Shown: positions 52,899 to 61,154, counted from the first letter of the stretch. The stretch: DNA of 64,000 nucleotides from Bacteroidales bacterium (GCA_012839605.1 DUNA01000078.1:1-64000), one strand, 5' to 3'. Made by a program: numbers and translations. The notes: generated by a model not told the origin, from the letters alone.

Positions 52899-55622
52899 AT
52901 GAAGGAGAATTTTCTGGAGGAGTTGAACGAAGCTCAAAGACAGGCAGTTGAAAATATCACAGGTCCATCACTCATCATTGCGGGCGCAGGAAGCGGCAAA
53001 ACAAAGGTCTTGACGTGCAGGATTGCGTACCTTTTGCAGCATGGAATTCCGGCTTCTTCCATTTTGGCGCTCACTTTTACCAATAAGGCGGCAAAGGAGA
53101 TGAAAGATCGGTTGGCGGCTATGGTGGAACCGGACTTGGTGCGTTTTTTATGGATGGGTACGTTTCATTCTGTTTTTTCGCGCATTTTAAGAACAGAAGC
53201 AGAGGTGTTGGGTTTCCCAAGAAATTTTACCATTTATGACAAAGCCGACACAAAGGCAGCCATCAAAAAGTGTATCAAAGAATTGCAATTGGATGAAAAA
53301 ACATATCCGCCCGGAGAGGCAGTTTCTCGCATATCGAGGGCTAAAAACAGTTTCTTGACGGCAGAAGGATACCGTAACAACCCTCGGGTGCAGGAAGCAG
53401 ACCAAGCCATGCGGAAATCGCGAATGGTTGATATATACGACCTCTATGCCAAAAGATGTAAATTGTCAGGAGCTATGGATTTTGACGATTTGCTGCTCTA
53501 CACCAATAAGTTGTTGCAGCAATATCCGGAAGTTTTGGAACGTTATAGAGACAGGTTCCGGTACATTTTGGTGGATGAGTATCAGGACACAAATCTGGTA
53601 CAATACCAAATCATAAAAAATTTGGCGCTTGTCCATCGCAACTTGACAGTAGTGGGGGACGATTCACAAAGCATTTACGCCTTCCGTGGCGCCCGCATAG
53701 AGAATATCCTCAATTTCAGCAAAGATTTCCCCGAGGCGGCCGAGTTTCGCTTGGAACAAAATTACCGCTCTACACAAACGGTAGTCAAAGCGGCCAACAG
53801 TTTGATCAGCCACAACAAGCGGCGTTTGCGCAAAGAATGTTTTTCAGAGGCTGCGCAGGGAGAAAAGATAGAACTAATACGGACATATACAGACAAAGAA
53901 GAAGCCTTTATGGTTGTGGGTTCCGTTGTAAACAAGCAGTACGCAACGAGCGATGGCTTTGGAGCATTTGCCATTTTCTACCGTACCAACGCCCAGTCCC
54001 GTTTGTTTGAAGAAGCCCTCCGGCGCAGAAACATTCCCTACAAAGTATATGGAGGCTTTTCTTTTTACGAACGAGCCGAGGTGAAAACTTTGTTGGCATA
54101 CATGCGTTTGGTGGTCAATCCTAATGACCAAGAGGCTTTCATACGTGCCGTGGGCACACCGGCACGCGGCATTGGGACCGTTTCTTTACAGAAACTCAAT
54201 ACGGCAGCTGCTTTTGCCGAGATGTCCTCTTTACGATACATTTTAGAGGGTGACCTTGCAGCCGCCGGTTTGAAAGGCAACATTGCAGGACGGATGAAGG
54301 CTTTTGCAGATATATTGGAAGCCGTCCGCAGCCTGCAGGAAGAAGGTAAAAACGCTTTTGAATTGACTATGGAACTGGCCCGGATGTCCGGCTATTTGGC
54401 GCACCTGAAGGAAGACAAATCCATTGAAGGCATGTCTCGGTTGGCCAACGTGGAAGAACTCTTCAACAGCTTGAAATCGTTTTGTGAAGAGGCCGTCCAG
54501 GACGTAGAACTGGAAACAGAAGTAGCGGCTCCCGAACCGGGAGAAGGAAAGCCCACCTTGGAACGCTTCCTGAACAACGTGACATTACTGACGCAAGCAG
54601 ACGAGGATGATACGCCCGATAAAGAAAAGGTGAGCTTGATGACGGTCCACTCGGCCAAAGGACTGGAATTTTCTCACGTCTACGTTACGGGTATGGAAGA
54701 AAAACTCTTTCCGTTGCTAATGACGTCTAACACGATAGAAGAAGAACTGGAAGAAGAACGCCGTCTGTTTTACGTAGCCATGACGCGCGCCAAAAAGACA
54801 CTCACACTGTCTTATTCCCAAACACGCATGCGCTGGGCAAACATAGAAAACAACCGCCCCAGCCGTTTCTTACAAGAAATCAATCCCGTTTTTCTAGCCC
54901 GATCCTTGCCGGACGATGCCGGCTTCTCAAGTTCGGGAAGCTTTGACCGCGGTAGTCTTGACAGCGGCGGCTTTGGCACCCGGTCTTTTAGCAGCACTTC
55001 CGCTCGTTCTTTCGGCAGAACAGACGCACGTTCCTCTGGCAGCAGAACAGACGCACGTTCCTCTGGCAGCAGGACAGACGCACGTTCCTCTGGCAGCAGG
55101 ACTGACGCTTCTTTTTTTGGCGCGACTTCCGGTCGTTCTTCCGGCAGCTCCGGAAGCGGTTCGCAGTCCGGTTCCCGGTTCGGCTCGCAGCCCGGCTCGC
55201 AGCTCGGCTCGCAGCCCGGCTCCCAGCCCGGTTCTCGGTTCGGCTCCCAGCCCGGCTCCCAGCCCGGTTCTCGGTTCGGCTCCCAGCCCGGCTCTCGGTT
55301 CGGCTCGCAGTCCGGTTCCCGGTTCGGCTCGCAGCCCGGCTCCCAGCCCGATACTCGGTTCGGCTCTCAGTACGACATGCAGCCTCGCTCCCGATCCGGC
55401 TCACCCCGTTCGTCTGCCCCCTCGGCCGGTGACGACTTTGTCCCTTCCGATCCCGGCAGCCTTGCGGTGGGCATGACCATTGAACACAACCGCTTTGGTC
55501 GAGGCCACATCATTTCTATGGAAGGCGACATGCCCAACACAAAAGCCGTCATCGACTTTGCCTCGGGAGGCGTCAAAACCTTGTTGCTCAAATTTGCCCG
55601 GATACGCATAGTAGAGGAGTAG
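52899..55622 (+). CDS. pcrA: UvrD/PcrA-type DNA helicase with a repetitive linker
   Basis: A 907-residue helicase. P-loop IIAGAGSGKTKVL near residue 30, DEYQDTN near 225, GDDSQSIYAFRGA near 250, and motifs LMTVHSAKGLEF near 585 and FYVAMTRAKKTL near 625 are complete. It repairs DNA and removes RNA polymerase. After about 665 a linker of some 170 residues is made of TDARSSGSR units and GSQP/GSRF tetrapeptides. The last 50 residues are the Tudor-like RNA polymerase-binding domain (HNRFGRGHIISMEGDMPN). The linker is far longer and GC-richer than usual. The start is fixed by the -7 element. Confidence 0.95.
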   Translation: MKENFLEELNEAQRQAVENITGPSLIIAGAGSGKTKVLTCRIAYLLQHGIPASSILALTFTNKAAKEMKDRLAAMVEPDLVRFLWMGTFHSVFSRILRTEAEVLGFPRNFTIYDKADTKAAIKKCIKELQLDEKTYPPGEAVSRISRAKNSFLTAEGYRNNPRVQEADQAMRKSRMVDIYDLYAKRCKLSGAMDFDDLLLYTNKLLQQYPEVLERYRDRFRYILVDEYQDTNLVQYQIIKNLALVHRNLTVVGDDSQSIYAFRGARIENILNFSKDFPEAAEFRLEQNYRSTQTVVKAANSLISHNKRRLRKECFSEAAQGEKIELIRTYTDKEEAFMVVGSVVNKQYATSDGFGAFAIFYRTNAQSRLFEEALRRRNIPYKVYGGFSFYERAEVKTLLAYMRLVVNPNDQEAFIRAVGTPARGIGTVSLQKLNTAAAFAEMSSLRYILEGDLAAAGLKGNIAGRMKAFADILEAVRSLQEEGKNAFELTMELARMSGYLAHLKEDKSIEGMSRLANVEELFNSLKSFCEEAVQDVELETEVAAPEPGEGKPTLERFLNNVTLLTQADEDDTPDKEKVSLMTVHSAKGLEFSHVYVTGMEEKLFPLLMTSNTIEEELEEERRLFYVAMTRAKKTLTLSYSQTRMRWANIENNRPSRFLQEINPVFLARSLPDDAGFSSSGSFDRGSLDSGGFGTRSFSSTSARSFGRTDARSSGSRTDARSSGSRTDARSSGSRTDASFFGATSGRSSGSSGSGSQSGSRFGSQPGSQLGSQPGSQPGSRFGSQPGSQPGSRFGSQPGSRFGSQSGSRFGSQPGSQPDTRFGSQYDMQPRSRSGSPRSSAPSAGDDFVPSDPGSLAVGMTIEHNRFGRGHIISMEGDMPNTKAVIDFASGGVKTLLLKFARIRIVEE
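55021..55101 (+). repeat. Three 27-bp tandem repeats in pcrA
   Basis: Three copies of a 27-bp unit (55021-55047, 55048-55074, 55075-55101), with one base differing in the first copy, coding TDARSSGSR. A decayed copy precedes them. Near identity at DNA level suggests recent duplication or slippage. Confidence 0.9.
55158..55370 (+). repeat. 12-bp repeat array in pcrA coding GS[QR][PFSL] units
   Basis: About 18 units of 12 bp, each coding Gly-Ser-Gln/Arg-Pro/Phe (for example GSQPGSRF), with one unit DTRF near the end. The DNA is C/G-rich compared with the gene around it. Units are in frame, so gain or loss changes length only. Confidence 0.9.
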
Positions 55623-55649
55623 CTCTGTTTTCGGCTGTATCTTTTTTTG

Positions 55650-56150
55650 CCGAGGGTAATAAGTGCCATGTGATAGCGTAGTGGTGCAACTATCAGATAG
55701 ATAGTCTGTTACTATCTTTACTGGAAAACCGCTACTTACTACCCTCCCTGAAAAACGTGAAAAACAGCTCTTTTGACCGAGGGTAGTAAGTGCCAAGAAA
55801 TGGCATATTGTTGTAAGCTGCTGTATGTCTGCGATTTAACGTCTTTGCTTGAAAGAGAGGACTTACTACCCTCCCTGAAAAACCGCGAAAAACAGCTCTT
55901 TTGACCGAGGGTAGTAAGTGCAATGCAATGGTGTAGTGTTGCAATAGCCCGATAGACAGCCCGTTAATATCTGCACCTGAAAACCGCCACTTATTACCCT
56001 CTGAGGAAAGCAGTGCCAACGATATTTTGACACAATTAGATGCGTGGCTTGCTTAAGGGTAGCGAATCCCATAATGGGATGTGTTGATACAATTTACTGG
56101 AAACCTGTGTGTTAAAGTCTCGGCAGTAAAGCTGCTACTCACTATCCTTC
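55650..56150. repeat. Tandem array of three to four structured ~128-bp repeats
   Basis: The region after pcrA holds units starting at 55650, 55777 and 55905 (127-128 bp apart), and a decayed fourth from about 56053. Each opens with CCGAGGGTAGTAAGTG and ends with CACTTACTACCCTC, inverted arms of 13 bp bracketing about 68 bases. Spacers share AAAAACAGCTCTTTTGA. In the fourth unit the arms have changed together (G-C to A-T and A-T to G-C), keeping pairing. A small hairpin follows the left arm in units 2-4 (for example TGCCA-AGAAA-TGGCA). No ORF is convincing here, and the identity is unknown. Confidence 0.8.
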
Positions 56151-56243
56151 GGAAGGACCGGCGGACTTCAATGGAATACGTCAGTCGTTGTTGATTACGC
56201 AAAAGCGGCGGATCTCGCCATTTTCCCGCCAAAAATGAGAAAT

Positions 56244-56280
56244 GAAAAAAGCCAATTAGCTGTTTATTAGCTGATTGGCT
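56244..56280 (-). terminator. Terminator after tRNA-Asp
   Basis: A 12-bp stem (AGCCAATTAGCT at 56250-56261 with AGCTGATTGGCT at 56269-56280, one wobble), a 7-nt loop, and A-run 56245-56250 that is the minus-strand T-run. It ends the rsmD-tRNA transcript. Confidence 0.88.
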
Positions 56281-56290
56281 CTTTTCTGGG

Positions 56291-56365
56291 CGGTCCGGAC
56301 GGGACTCGAACCCGCGACCCCGTGCGTGACAGGCACGTATTCTAACCAAACTGAACTACCGGACC
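56291..56365 (-). tRNA. tRNA-Asp (GTC)
   Basis: A complete cloverleaf: acceptor stem GGTCCGG/CCGGACC, D-arm, anticodon stem CGTGC/GCACG with loop CTGTCAC (anticodon GTC), and T-arm GCGGG-TTCGAGT-CCCGT. Discriminator base is G, as required for Asp. CCA is not encoded. Its 5' base (56365) directly follows the rsmD stop codon (56366-56368 on this strand), so no spacer exists. Confidence 0.97.
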
Positions 56366-56938
56366 TTATTTGTTTGGGAGTGCAAATGTAGGTAATGTTT
56401 TTGAAACTGCAAAAAAACTAAAATGTACTTGACCGTATTTTTTTGTTTTTTCAAAACCGGGAATGTGGTCAAATGTATATTGTCCGGGATGTTCTACCAC
56501 CAACAATCCGTTTTCTTCTAAAATATCTGCTTGTAAAATCTTGATGGGCAGTTCTTCCAGACCCGGTAGGTCGTATGGTGGGTCGGCAAATACAAAATGA
56601 AATTTTTGGGTACAGATTTTTAAGAAATCAAACACGTTGTTGCGTACTACCCGTATGTATGAGGAGATACCTAATGCTTTGGCTGTTGCGTCTATAAAGC
56701 GTGTGTGGATGGGATTCATTTCTACACAGTGTACAGACGTGCAGCCTCTGGAAATGCATTCAAAAGCAATGTTTCCGCTTCCGGAAAACAAATCCAATAC
56801 GACAGTTGTTTCCAGGTCAAGGGTATTTTCCAGGATATTGAAAAGGCCTTCCTTGGCAAAATCCGTGGTAGGATGTGCCTGGAAATTTTTGGGAGGCGTG
56901 ATGGCGCGTCCTTTTAAAAACCCACTGATAATGCGCAT
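56366..56938 (-). CDS. rsmD: 16S rRNA (guanine-966 N2)-methyltransferase RsmD
   Basis: A 190-residue SAM-dependent methylase. It starts MRIISGFLKGRAI, has motif I LDLFSGSGNIAFE near residue 48, and the catalytic FADPPYDLP near 118. It lies downstream of the DUF3822 gene, an order usual in Bacteroidota, and directly before tRNA-Asp, with the stop codon touching the tRNA's first base. Confidence 0.95.
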   Translation of the reverse strand: MRIISGFLKGRAITPPKNFQAHPTTDFAKEGLFNILENTLDLETTVVLDLFSGSGNIAFECISRGCTSVHCVEMNPIHTRFIDATAKALGISSYIRVVRNNVFDFLKICTQKFHFVFADPPYDLPGLEELPIKILQADILEENGLLVVEHPGQYTFDHIPGFEKTKKYGQVHFSFFAVSKTLPTFALPNK

Positions 56939-57028
56939 GGTGAGAAATTTTTATGTTGTAGTATAATACCGAAAAACTGGGAGATTGGTAAAATAAGGAA
57001 GCTGGCAAAACAGGAAGGTGGAGATTGG

Positions 57029-57835
57029 TTATTGGCTATGTACCCGGAAAAAGTGTGCACCAAATTGCAAGTTCATAGATTCTGTAGGCAGTGTGTGGTT
57101 TTCTGCAGTAGCAACGGTGACGGAAGAGAAGAACGTGCAAAGTTGTTTCATGTGCAGCGGCTTGAGCGGACCGGTAATGTACAGGCTTAGGCTCTTTGGA
57201 TTCAATTGCCATTGTTTGAGGGCAAAGAACAAGAAGTACATAGCCGTTTTGAAACGGTCTATAGCGTATGCATTGCAGAGCAACAGTCGCTCACCCTGCA
57301 TGAGAATGAGGTTGACGTGGGTAGGTGTGTAATGCATGAGTGCACGTGAGTATTCCTTTTGCTCCATAATAAAACGAAGTAGTGGAATGACGCTTACGTA
57401 AAACTTGGCTTTGTGTTGATACTTGGCCACCATGGCATTGACGGGAGCCGGTAGCGCATAGATGAAAGTAGCGTCCAGCGGTTGGACGGTAGTATAATTG
57501 ACTTCGTCCAAATAGGCTACATCAAACAATTGGTTTAGCACTTCTATGGCTTGTTCGGGCTTGAAAAGCGATGTGGGAACGAGTGTGTATTTGTGTGTAT
57601 CAATCATGACGCTACAACGGCTAAAGCGCTTTTGCAACATCTCTTCTTGTTTGATGATGTGCCCCACTTCTTTGGCCCATTCGTTGTAATCGTTGGCAGG
57701 AAAAGCATACGAATGGTTTCTACAAAGAAGGCAATCGTTGTTTGCTGTGTCTTCCACAACAAAAGAAAGTCCATTCACACCAATATGAATGGACAATCTG
57801 TGGTGAGCCTGCGGTATTTTGATGTGCGCAGACAT
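57029..57835 (-). CDS. DUF3822 family protein
   Basis: A 268-residue protein of the Bacteroidota family DUF3822, often placed beside rsmD as here (90-bp gap). It has an actin/Hsp70-ATPase-like feel (RLSIHIGVNGLSFVVED near the start, THVNLILMQGERLLLCNAY near 170), but that fold is a guess. Function is unknown. Confidence 0.88.
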   Translation of the reverse strand: MSAHIKIPQAHHRLSIHIGVNGLSFVVEDTANNDCLLCRNHSYAFPANDYNEWAKEVGHIIKQEEMLQKRFSRCSVMIDTHKYTLVPTSLFKPEQAIEVLNQLFDVAYLDEVNYTTVQPLDATFIYALPAPVNAMVAKYQHKAKFYVSVIPLLRFIMEQKEYSRALMHYTPTHVNLILMQGERLLLCNAYAIDRFKTAMYFLFFALKQWQLNPKSLSLYITGPLKPLHMKQLCTFFSSVTVATAENHTLPTESMNLQFGAHFFRVHSQ

Positions 57836-57839
57836 GTTT

Positions 57840-58442
57840 CTATTCCCAGTTCCCCGCGTTGTTGTTGGGTTGATCTATGCTACCCACCTTCAAGCCGGGA
57901 TACCTGTTGGTAATGTTGCGGTCTTCGTTCAGGTTTACAATTAATTGGCGTTCCAGTCCTTTTAGGAGTATGTCAAAAGGAGTACATGCTTCAAACAGCG
58001 GGACATCCACACCGGATACTTTCTTTATGACGGCTCTCATTTCAAATTCTTCTCCGACCAAAGGAACCCATCTGAGAGAATCTATGCTGAAACCGGGACG
58101 TTTAAGTAGCGTATCTTTTACAGCCATTTCCATACTATCACGGAATACACGGCCTTGGGCTACGGCTAGGGAGTCGTCAAACGAGCCAATTTGTCTGATA
58201 ATGGTAATGTACCCTTCATTGTAAAATTGTTCCAGGGTATCAAAACTGTCAGTGTATTCGCCGTATTCTGTTTTGTAAGAAGTTTGCAGCACACGGATGT
58301 CTTTTAATCTATCAATGGCCAGATGCTGACGGTGTTCGCGTTCTTTTTGGAACTTGATGGGTGCTGTCAGACTTCTGATAATAAAGAAGCCCAGAACAAG
58401 AATAATCAAGGGCAGCACTACAATGGTAAAAATCTTTTTCAT
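57840..58442 (-). CDS. Uncharacterised single-pass membrane protein
   Basis: A 200-residue protein I do not recognise. One N-terminal membrane helix (IFTIVVLPLIILVLGFFII), then a helical and mixed periplasmic part (RLKDIRVLQTSYKTEYGEY, FDTLEQFYNEGYITI) that recalls pilin-like or secretion-type pseudopilin sequences, with no processing site seen. I start at the ATG at 58442. It lies 4 bp before DUF3822, so is likely co-transcribed with it and rsmD. The promoter element is at 58479-58486. Confidence 0.7.
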   Translation of the reverse strand: MKKIFTIVVLPLIILVLGFFIIRSLTAPIKFQKEREHRQHLAIDRLKDIRVLQTSYKTEYGEYTDSFDTLEQFYNEGYITIIRQIGSFDDSLAVAQGRVFRDSMEMAVKDTLLKRPGFSIDSLRWVPLVGEEFEMRAVIKKVSGVDVPLFEACTPFDILLKGLERQLIVNLNEDRNITNRYPGLKVGSIDQPNNNAGNWE

Positions 58443-58478
58443 TATTGAATTATTAATACAGTCAAATGAGGAGTCCTG

Positions 58479-58486
58479 CAAAATTA
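58479..58486 (-). promoter_or_regulatory. -7 element of the hypothetical-DUF3822-rsmD-tRNA operon
   Basis: TAATTTTG on the minus strand matches TAnnTTTG, 36 nt before the ATG at 58442. Confidence 0.5.
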
Positions 58487-58517
58487 GGAAAAAAAATAAA
58501 GCTTGCAATAAAACCAT

Positions 58518-58525
58518 TATATTTG
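58518..58525 (+). promoter_or_regulatory. -7 element of nrnA
   Basis: TATATTTG, an exact match, 16 nt before the ATG at 58542. A looser TATCTTTTG lies 1 nt before the ATG, so a second start site is possible. Confidence 0.55.
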
Positions 58526-58541
58526 CATCAATATCTTTTGT

Positions 58542-59576
58542 ATGGAGTGTCTTTTTTCAGAGAGTTTAATAGAAAAATGGGTAGAAAACCTTGCCCATCC
58601 CAAAAATATAGTCATAGCTACCCATATTAACCCGGATGGTGATGCCATTGGATCTTTAGTAGGTCTGGGGTTGTATTTAAAGAAACGAGGGCATCACGTA
58701 ACGCTTGCTTGTCCTACTCCGTATCCTGATTTTTTGTCTTTTCTGGATCCTCATAAGAAGATTTTAGTTTACGTTTGGCAAGAAGAAGCTGTAGTTGAGG
58801 CAGTAGAACAGGCAGATTTGTTGATTGCAGTAGATGTGAGCAGTTTTTCCAGGATGGAGATGATGGGACCGCTTATGATGGAGTCAAACGCTTTTAAAAT
58901 CTTGATTGACCATCATATAGATCCGGTAGAGCAAGAGTTTGACTTGGTGTTGTCTTCTACAAAGGTAAGCTCTACTGCAGAACTGATATATAGGATTTTG
59001 GATTGTTGGGGTCCTCGTGTGAATTTGTCAAGAGAACAAGCTACGGCTTTGCTTACTGGCATTGTAACAGATACAAACCAGTTTTCCAACAGTGTGTTTC
59101 CAAGTACCTTTGAAGTAGCTTCTGTTTTGAAAGCCAGCGAAGCCGATATGGAAAAAATAGTGGCCAAGGTGTACCGTGATTTCAGTATTAACAGGTTGCA
59201 GTTGATGGGATATGCCCTTCAAAACATAAAAATTTTGCCGGAATATAAGACAGGATATATTGTACTTACACAAGATGTTTTGGAAGAGTATGGGTATAGG
59301 ATTGGTGATGCAGAAGGTTTTGTGAATTTCCCATTGACTATTGGAGGAATACTGGTGTCGGCATTTTTCCTGCAAAGAGAAGATCATATAAAAGTGTCTT
59401 TGCGTTCCAGAGGGGGGATAGCAGTAAATGAAATAGCAAAGACTTTTTTTAATGGAGGAGGCCATTTTAACGCTTCTGCCGGAAAAATGGAAAACATACC
59501 GGAACGCATAGAGGAGCGCTTGGTAGAAGCTTTGGGCACAATAATTGTATCTACTGAAACGCCGGAAAAGGAATAA
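58542..59576 (+). CDS. nrnA: DHH phosphoesterase, NrnA-type oligoribonuclease/PAP phosphatase
   Basis: A 344-residue DHH/DHHA1 enzyme that cuts short RNAs and may dephosphorylate pAp. Motifs are THINPDGDAIGS near residue 27, VDVSSFSRME near 97, DHHIDP near 123, and the DHHA1 GGGHFNASAG near 306. It precedes two FKBP lipoproteins, an arrangement that recalls the nrnA-gldI-like order in Bacteroidota. Confidence 0.93.
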   Translation: MECLFSESLIEKWVENLAHPKNIVIATHINPDGDAIGSLVGLGLYLKKRGHHVTLACPTPYPDFLSFLDPHKKILVYVWQEEAVVEAVEQADLLIAVDVSSFSRMEMMGPLMMESNAFKILIDHHIDPVEQEFDLVLSSTKVSSTAELIYRILDCWGPRVNLSREQATALLTGIVTDTNQFSNSVFPSTFEVASVLKASEADMEKIVAKVYRDFSINRLQLMGYALQNIKILPEYKTGYIVLTQDVLEEYGYRIGDAEGFVNFPLTIGGILVSAFFLQREDHIKVSLRSRGGIAVNEIAKTFFNGGGHFNASAGKMENIPERIEERLVEALGTIIVSTETPEKE

Positions 59577-59586
59577 AAAAATAAGC

Positions 59587-60138
59587 ATGAGATTTTTCCC
59601 CCTGCTGTTGTTAGTTGTTTTAATGAGCCTGTCTTCATGTGCAAAAGAAGACAGGAAACTGATGATTATCAAACAGGAAGAAGAGATAGACCGTTATGTG
59701 CAATCTTTAACTTGCGACACGGTACTCTATAGAAACGGAGTCGTAAGGGCTGTTTTTGAACAAGGAAAACCGTCTTTTGCCGGAGATACGGTAGCCAAAG
59801 GAGATACGCTGTTTTTTTATTATGCCGGTCACATCTTTTCAAGAGGAAAAGGCACCTTGTTTCATACGAATTCAGATAGTGTGGCGGCCGCTCACAACAG
59901 GGTATTGCCGGAAGACCAGGCTCGCGTACGTTCAGACGTTGTTGGCTCCGGCCGGTTCCTGAAAGGGTTGGAATTCGGATTTCCGGGGATGGCTTCCGGT
60001 GAACACTCGTACCTTATTTTTAACGCAGATCTGGGCTTTGGCAATACAAGTGCCGGGCAGATACCGGCCATGTCTCCTTTATTATTTGAGGTGTGGGTTG
60101 TGAAGGTTGTAAAAAATCAAATATCTTTGTCCCAATGA
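59587..60138 (+). CDS. FKBP-type peptidyl-prolyl isomerase lipoprotein (GldI-like)
   Basis: A 183-residue lipoprotein: signal peptide FPLLLLVVLMSLSSC with the lipid Cys near residue 18, then one FKBP domain (about 60-183) with GKPSFAGDTVAKGDTLFFYYAG and ADLGFGNTSAGQIPAMSP. The family member GldI acts in gliding of Flavobacterium; nothing else of that machinery is seen here. I start at 59587, 10 bp after nrnA. Its stop overlaps the next ATG. Confidence 0.88.
   Translation: MRFFPLLLLVVLMSLSSCAKEDRKLMIIKQEEEIDRYVQSLTCDTVLYRNGVVRAVFEQGKPSFAGDTVAKGDTLFFYYAGHIFSRGKGTLFHTNSDSVAAAHNRVLPEDQARVRSDVVGSGRFLKGLEFGFPGMASGEHSYLIFNADLGFGNTSAGQIPAMSPLLFEVWVVKVVKNQISLSQ
60122..60129 (+). promoter_or_regulatory. 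Internal -7 element before the second FKBP gene
   Basis: TATCTTTG, an exact match, inside the last codons of the upstream gene and 5 nt before the ATG at 60135. A GTTG at 60097-60100 lies at -33 distance (21-bp gap). It may let the second gene be expressed alone. Confidence 0.5.
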
Positions 60139-61154
60139 AAAAGACCTTTATTTTTTGGATTGCTCTCCTTGTAGCTTTGCCGGTAGTGTTTTCTACCTGT
60201 GCTCGTATGCCGGATGAGAATGTGGAGGAAGCGCACAGGAAAATGCTAGAAGCTCACGTGAAAGTAATTCATTTGGACACGTTGCAAAAAACGGAATCGG
60301 GGTTGTATTATGCTGTACTTAAAAAAGGTACGGGTGGTATGAACACAGACTCTGCCATAGTCTTTGTCAGAGAAACCATAAGAGATTTACAATACGATAT
60401 CAAAGCCAGTACAGAAGAGGATGTTGCCAAGCAACTGGGCACGTTCAGATACGCCAACGCCTATATTCCGTTGTTGTGGCGTATGGGAACACAAACCATT
60501 TTAAGAGGCTTGGAAGAGATGTTGTTGGTAATGCGAGAAGGAGAGATACGAAGGATTTGGCTTCCTTACTGGATGTCTTCCTATAGTGAAGGCGGTACTG
60601 CGGAACACACATCGGCCATGGTGTATGATTTGGAACTGGTTAAGGTAATTCACAATATGGATACGTACCAGACAGACACGCTTGAGTCTTTTAGGGATAA
60701 GTACTACCCGGGAGTAGATTCGTTGGAAAAAGGGTTTTATAAGGTAACAATTGTTCCGGGGACGGGAGATACCCTCAAGCGTGGCGCTTCCATAGGCACA
60801 TATTACGTTGGTAAATTTTTAAACGGCCACGTGTTTGACACGAACGTAGCCGATACAGCTCTTAAATATAGAATACATAACGACCAAAAACATTATGAAC
60901 TTTTTCAAGTAGTAGTTCCTACAGAAGAAGATGATGATAAAAAAGATAAAGAAGAAGAAGGCTCTGCTATCAAAGGGTTCATAAAATGTGTAACGGATAT
61001 GAAATATGGAGAACAAGCCATTTGTTTTTTCCATTCCGACTACGGATACAAAGAAGAAGGCAAGCCGGAATCTATTGGTGGTACGTATTTGGGAGGAGGC
61101 ATTCCCGGATACACTCCCTTGTTTTTCTGGATCTCTATTCCGCCTAAAGAATAA
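60135..61154 (+). CDS. FKBP-like lipoprotein with two degenerate domains
   Basis: A 339-residue lipoprotein with signal peptide VALPVVFSTC and lipid Cys near residue 23. Two FKBP-like halves are seen: about 50-180 (SGLYYAVLKKGTGG, IWLPYWM) and 200-339 (GFYKVTIVPGTGDT, GTYYVGKFLNGHVFD). The second carries an insertion rich in Asp, Lys and Glu (EEDDDKKDKEEEG near 274). Active-site aromatic residues are not clearly kept, so it may be a chaperone without isomerase activity. It overlaps the preceding FKBP gene by 4 bp. Confidence 0.85.
   Translation: MKKTFIFWIALLVALPVVFSTCARMPDENVEEAHRKMLEAHVKVIHLDTLQKTESGLYYAVLKKGTGGMNTDSAIVFVRETIRDLQYDIKASTEEDVAKQLGTFRYANAYIPLLWRMGTQTILRGLEEMLLVMREGEIRRIWLPYWMSSYSEGGTAEHTSAMVYDLELVKVIHNMDTYQTDTLESFRDKYYPGVDSLEKGFYKVTIVPGTGDTLKRGASIGTYYVGKFLNGHVFDTNVADTALKYRIHNDQKHYELFQVVVPTEEDDDKKDKEEEGSAIKGFIKCVTDMKYGEQAICFFHSDYGYKEEGKPESIGGTYLGGGIPGYTPLFFWISIPPKE

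Noticed and set aside
54916-55476. Long ORFs in other frames, both strands, across the pcrA repeats (also 54988-55404 minus)
   Set aside because: Open only because the repeat lacks stops in any frame; they mirror the repeat and resemble no protein.
55630-55655. Terminator right after pcrA
   Set aside because: CGGC and GCCG flank a T-run, but the T-run is in the loop, not after the stem, so it is not a normal terminator.
55650-56150. CRISPR array or integron attC sites
   Set aside because: Units are too long, internal sequences are related rather than unique spacers, and no cas or integrase genes or attC core boxes are present.
55623-56290. Small ORFs in the repeat region (95, 131, 100, 68 and 98 codons on the minus strand)
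   Set aside because: They run through repeats with shared pieces, lack promoters and resemble no protein; stops are scarce by composition.
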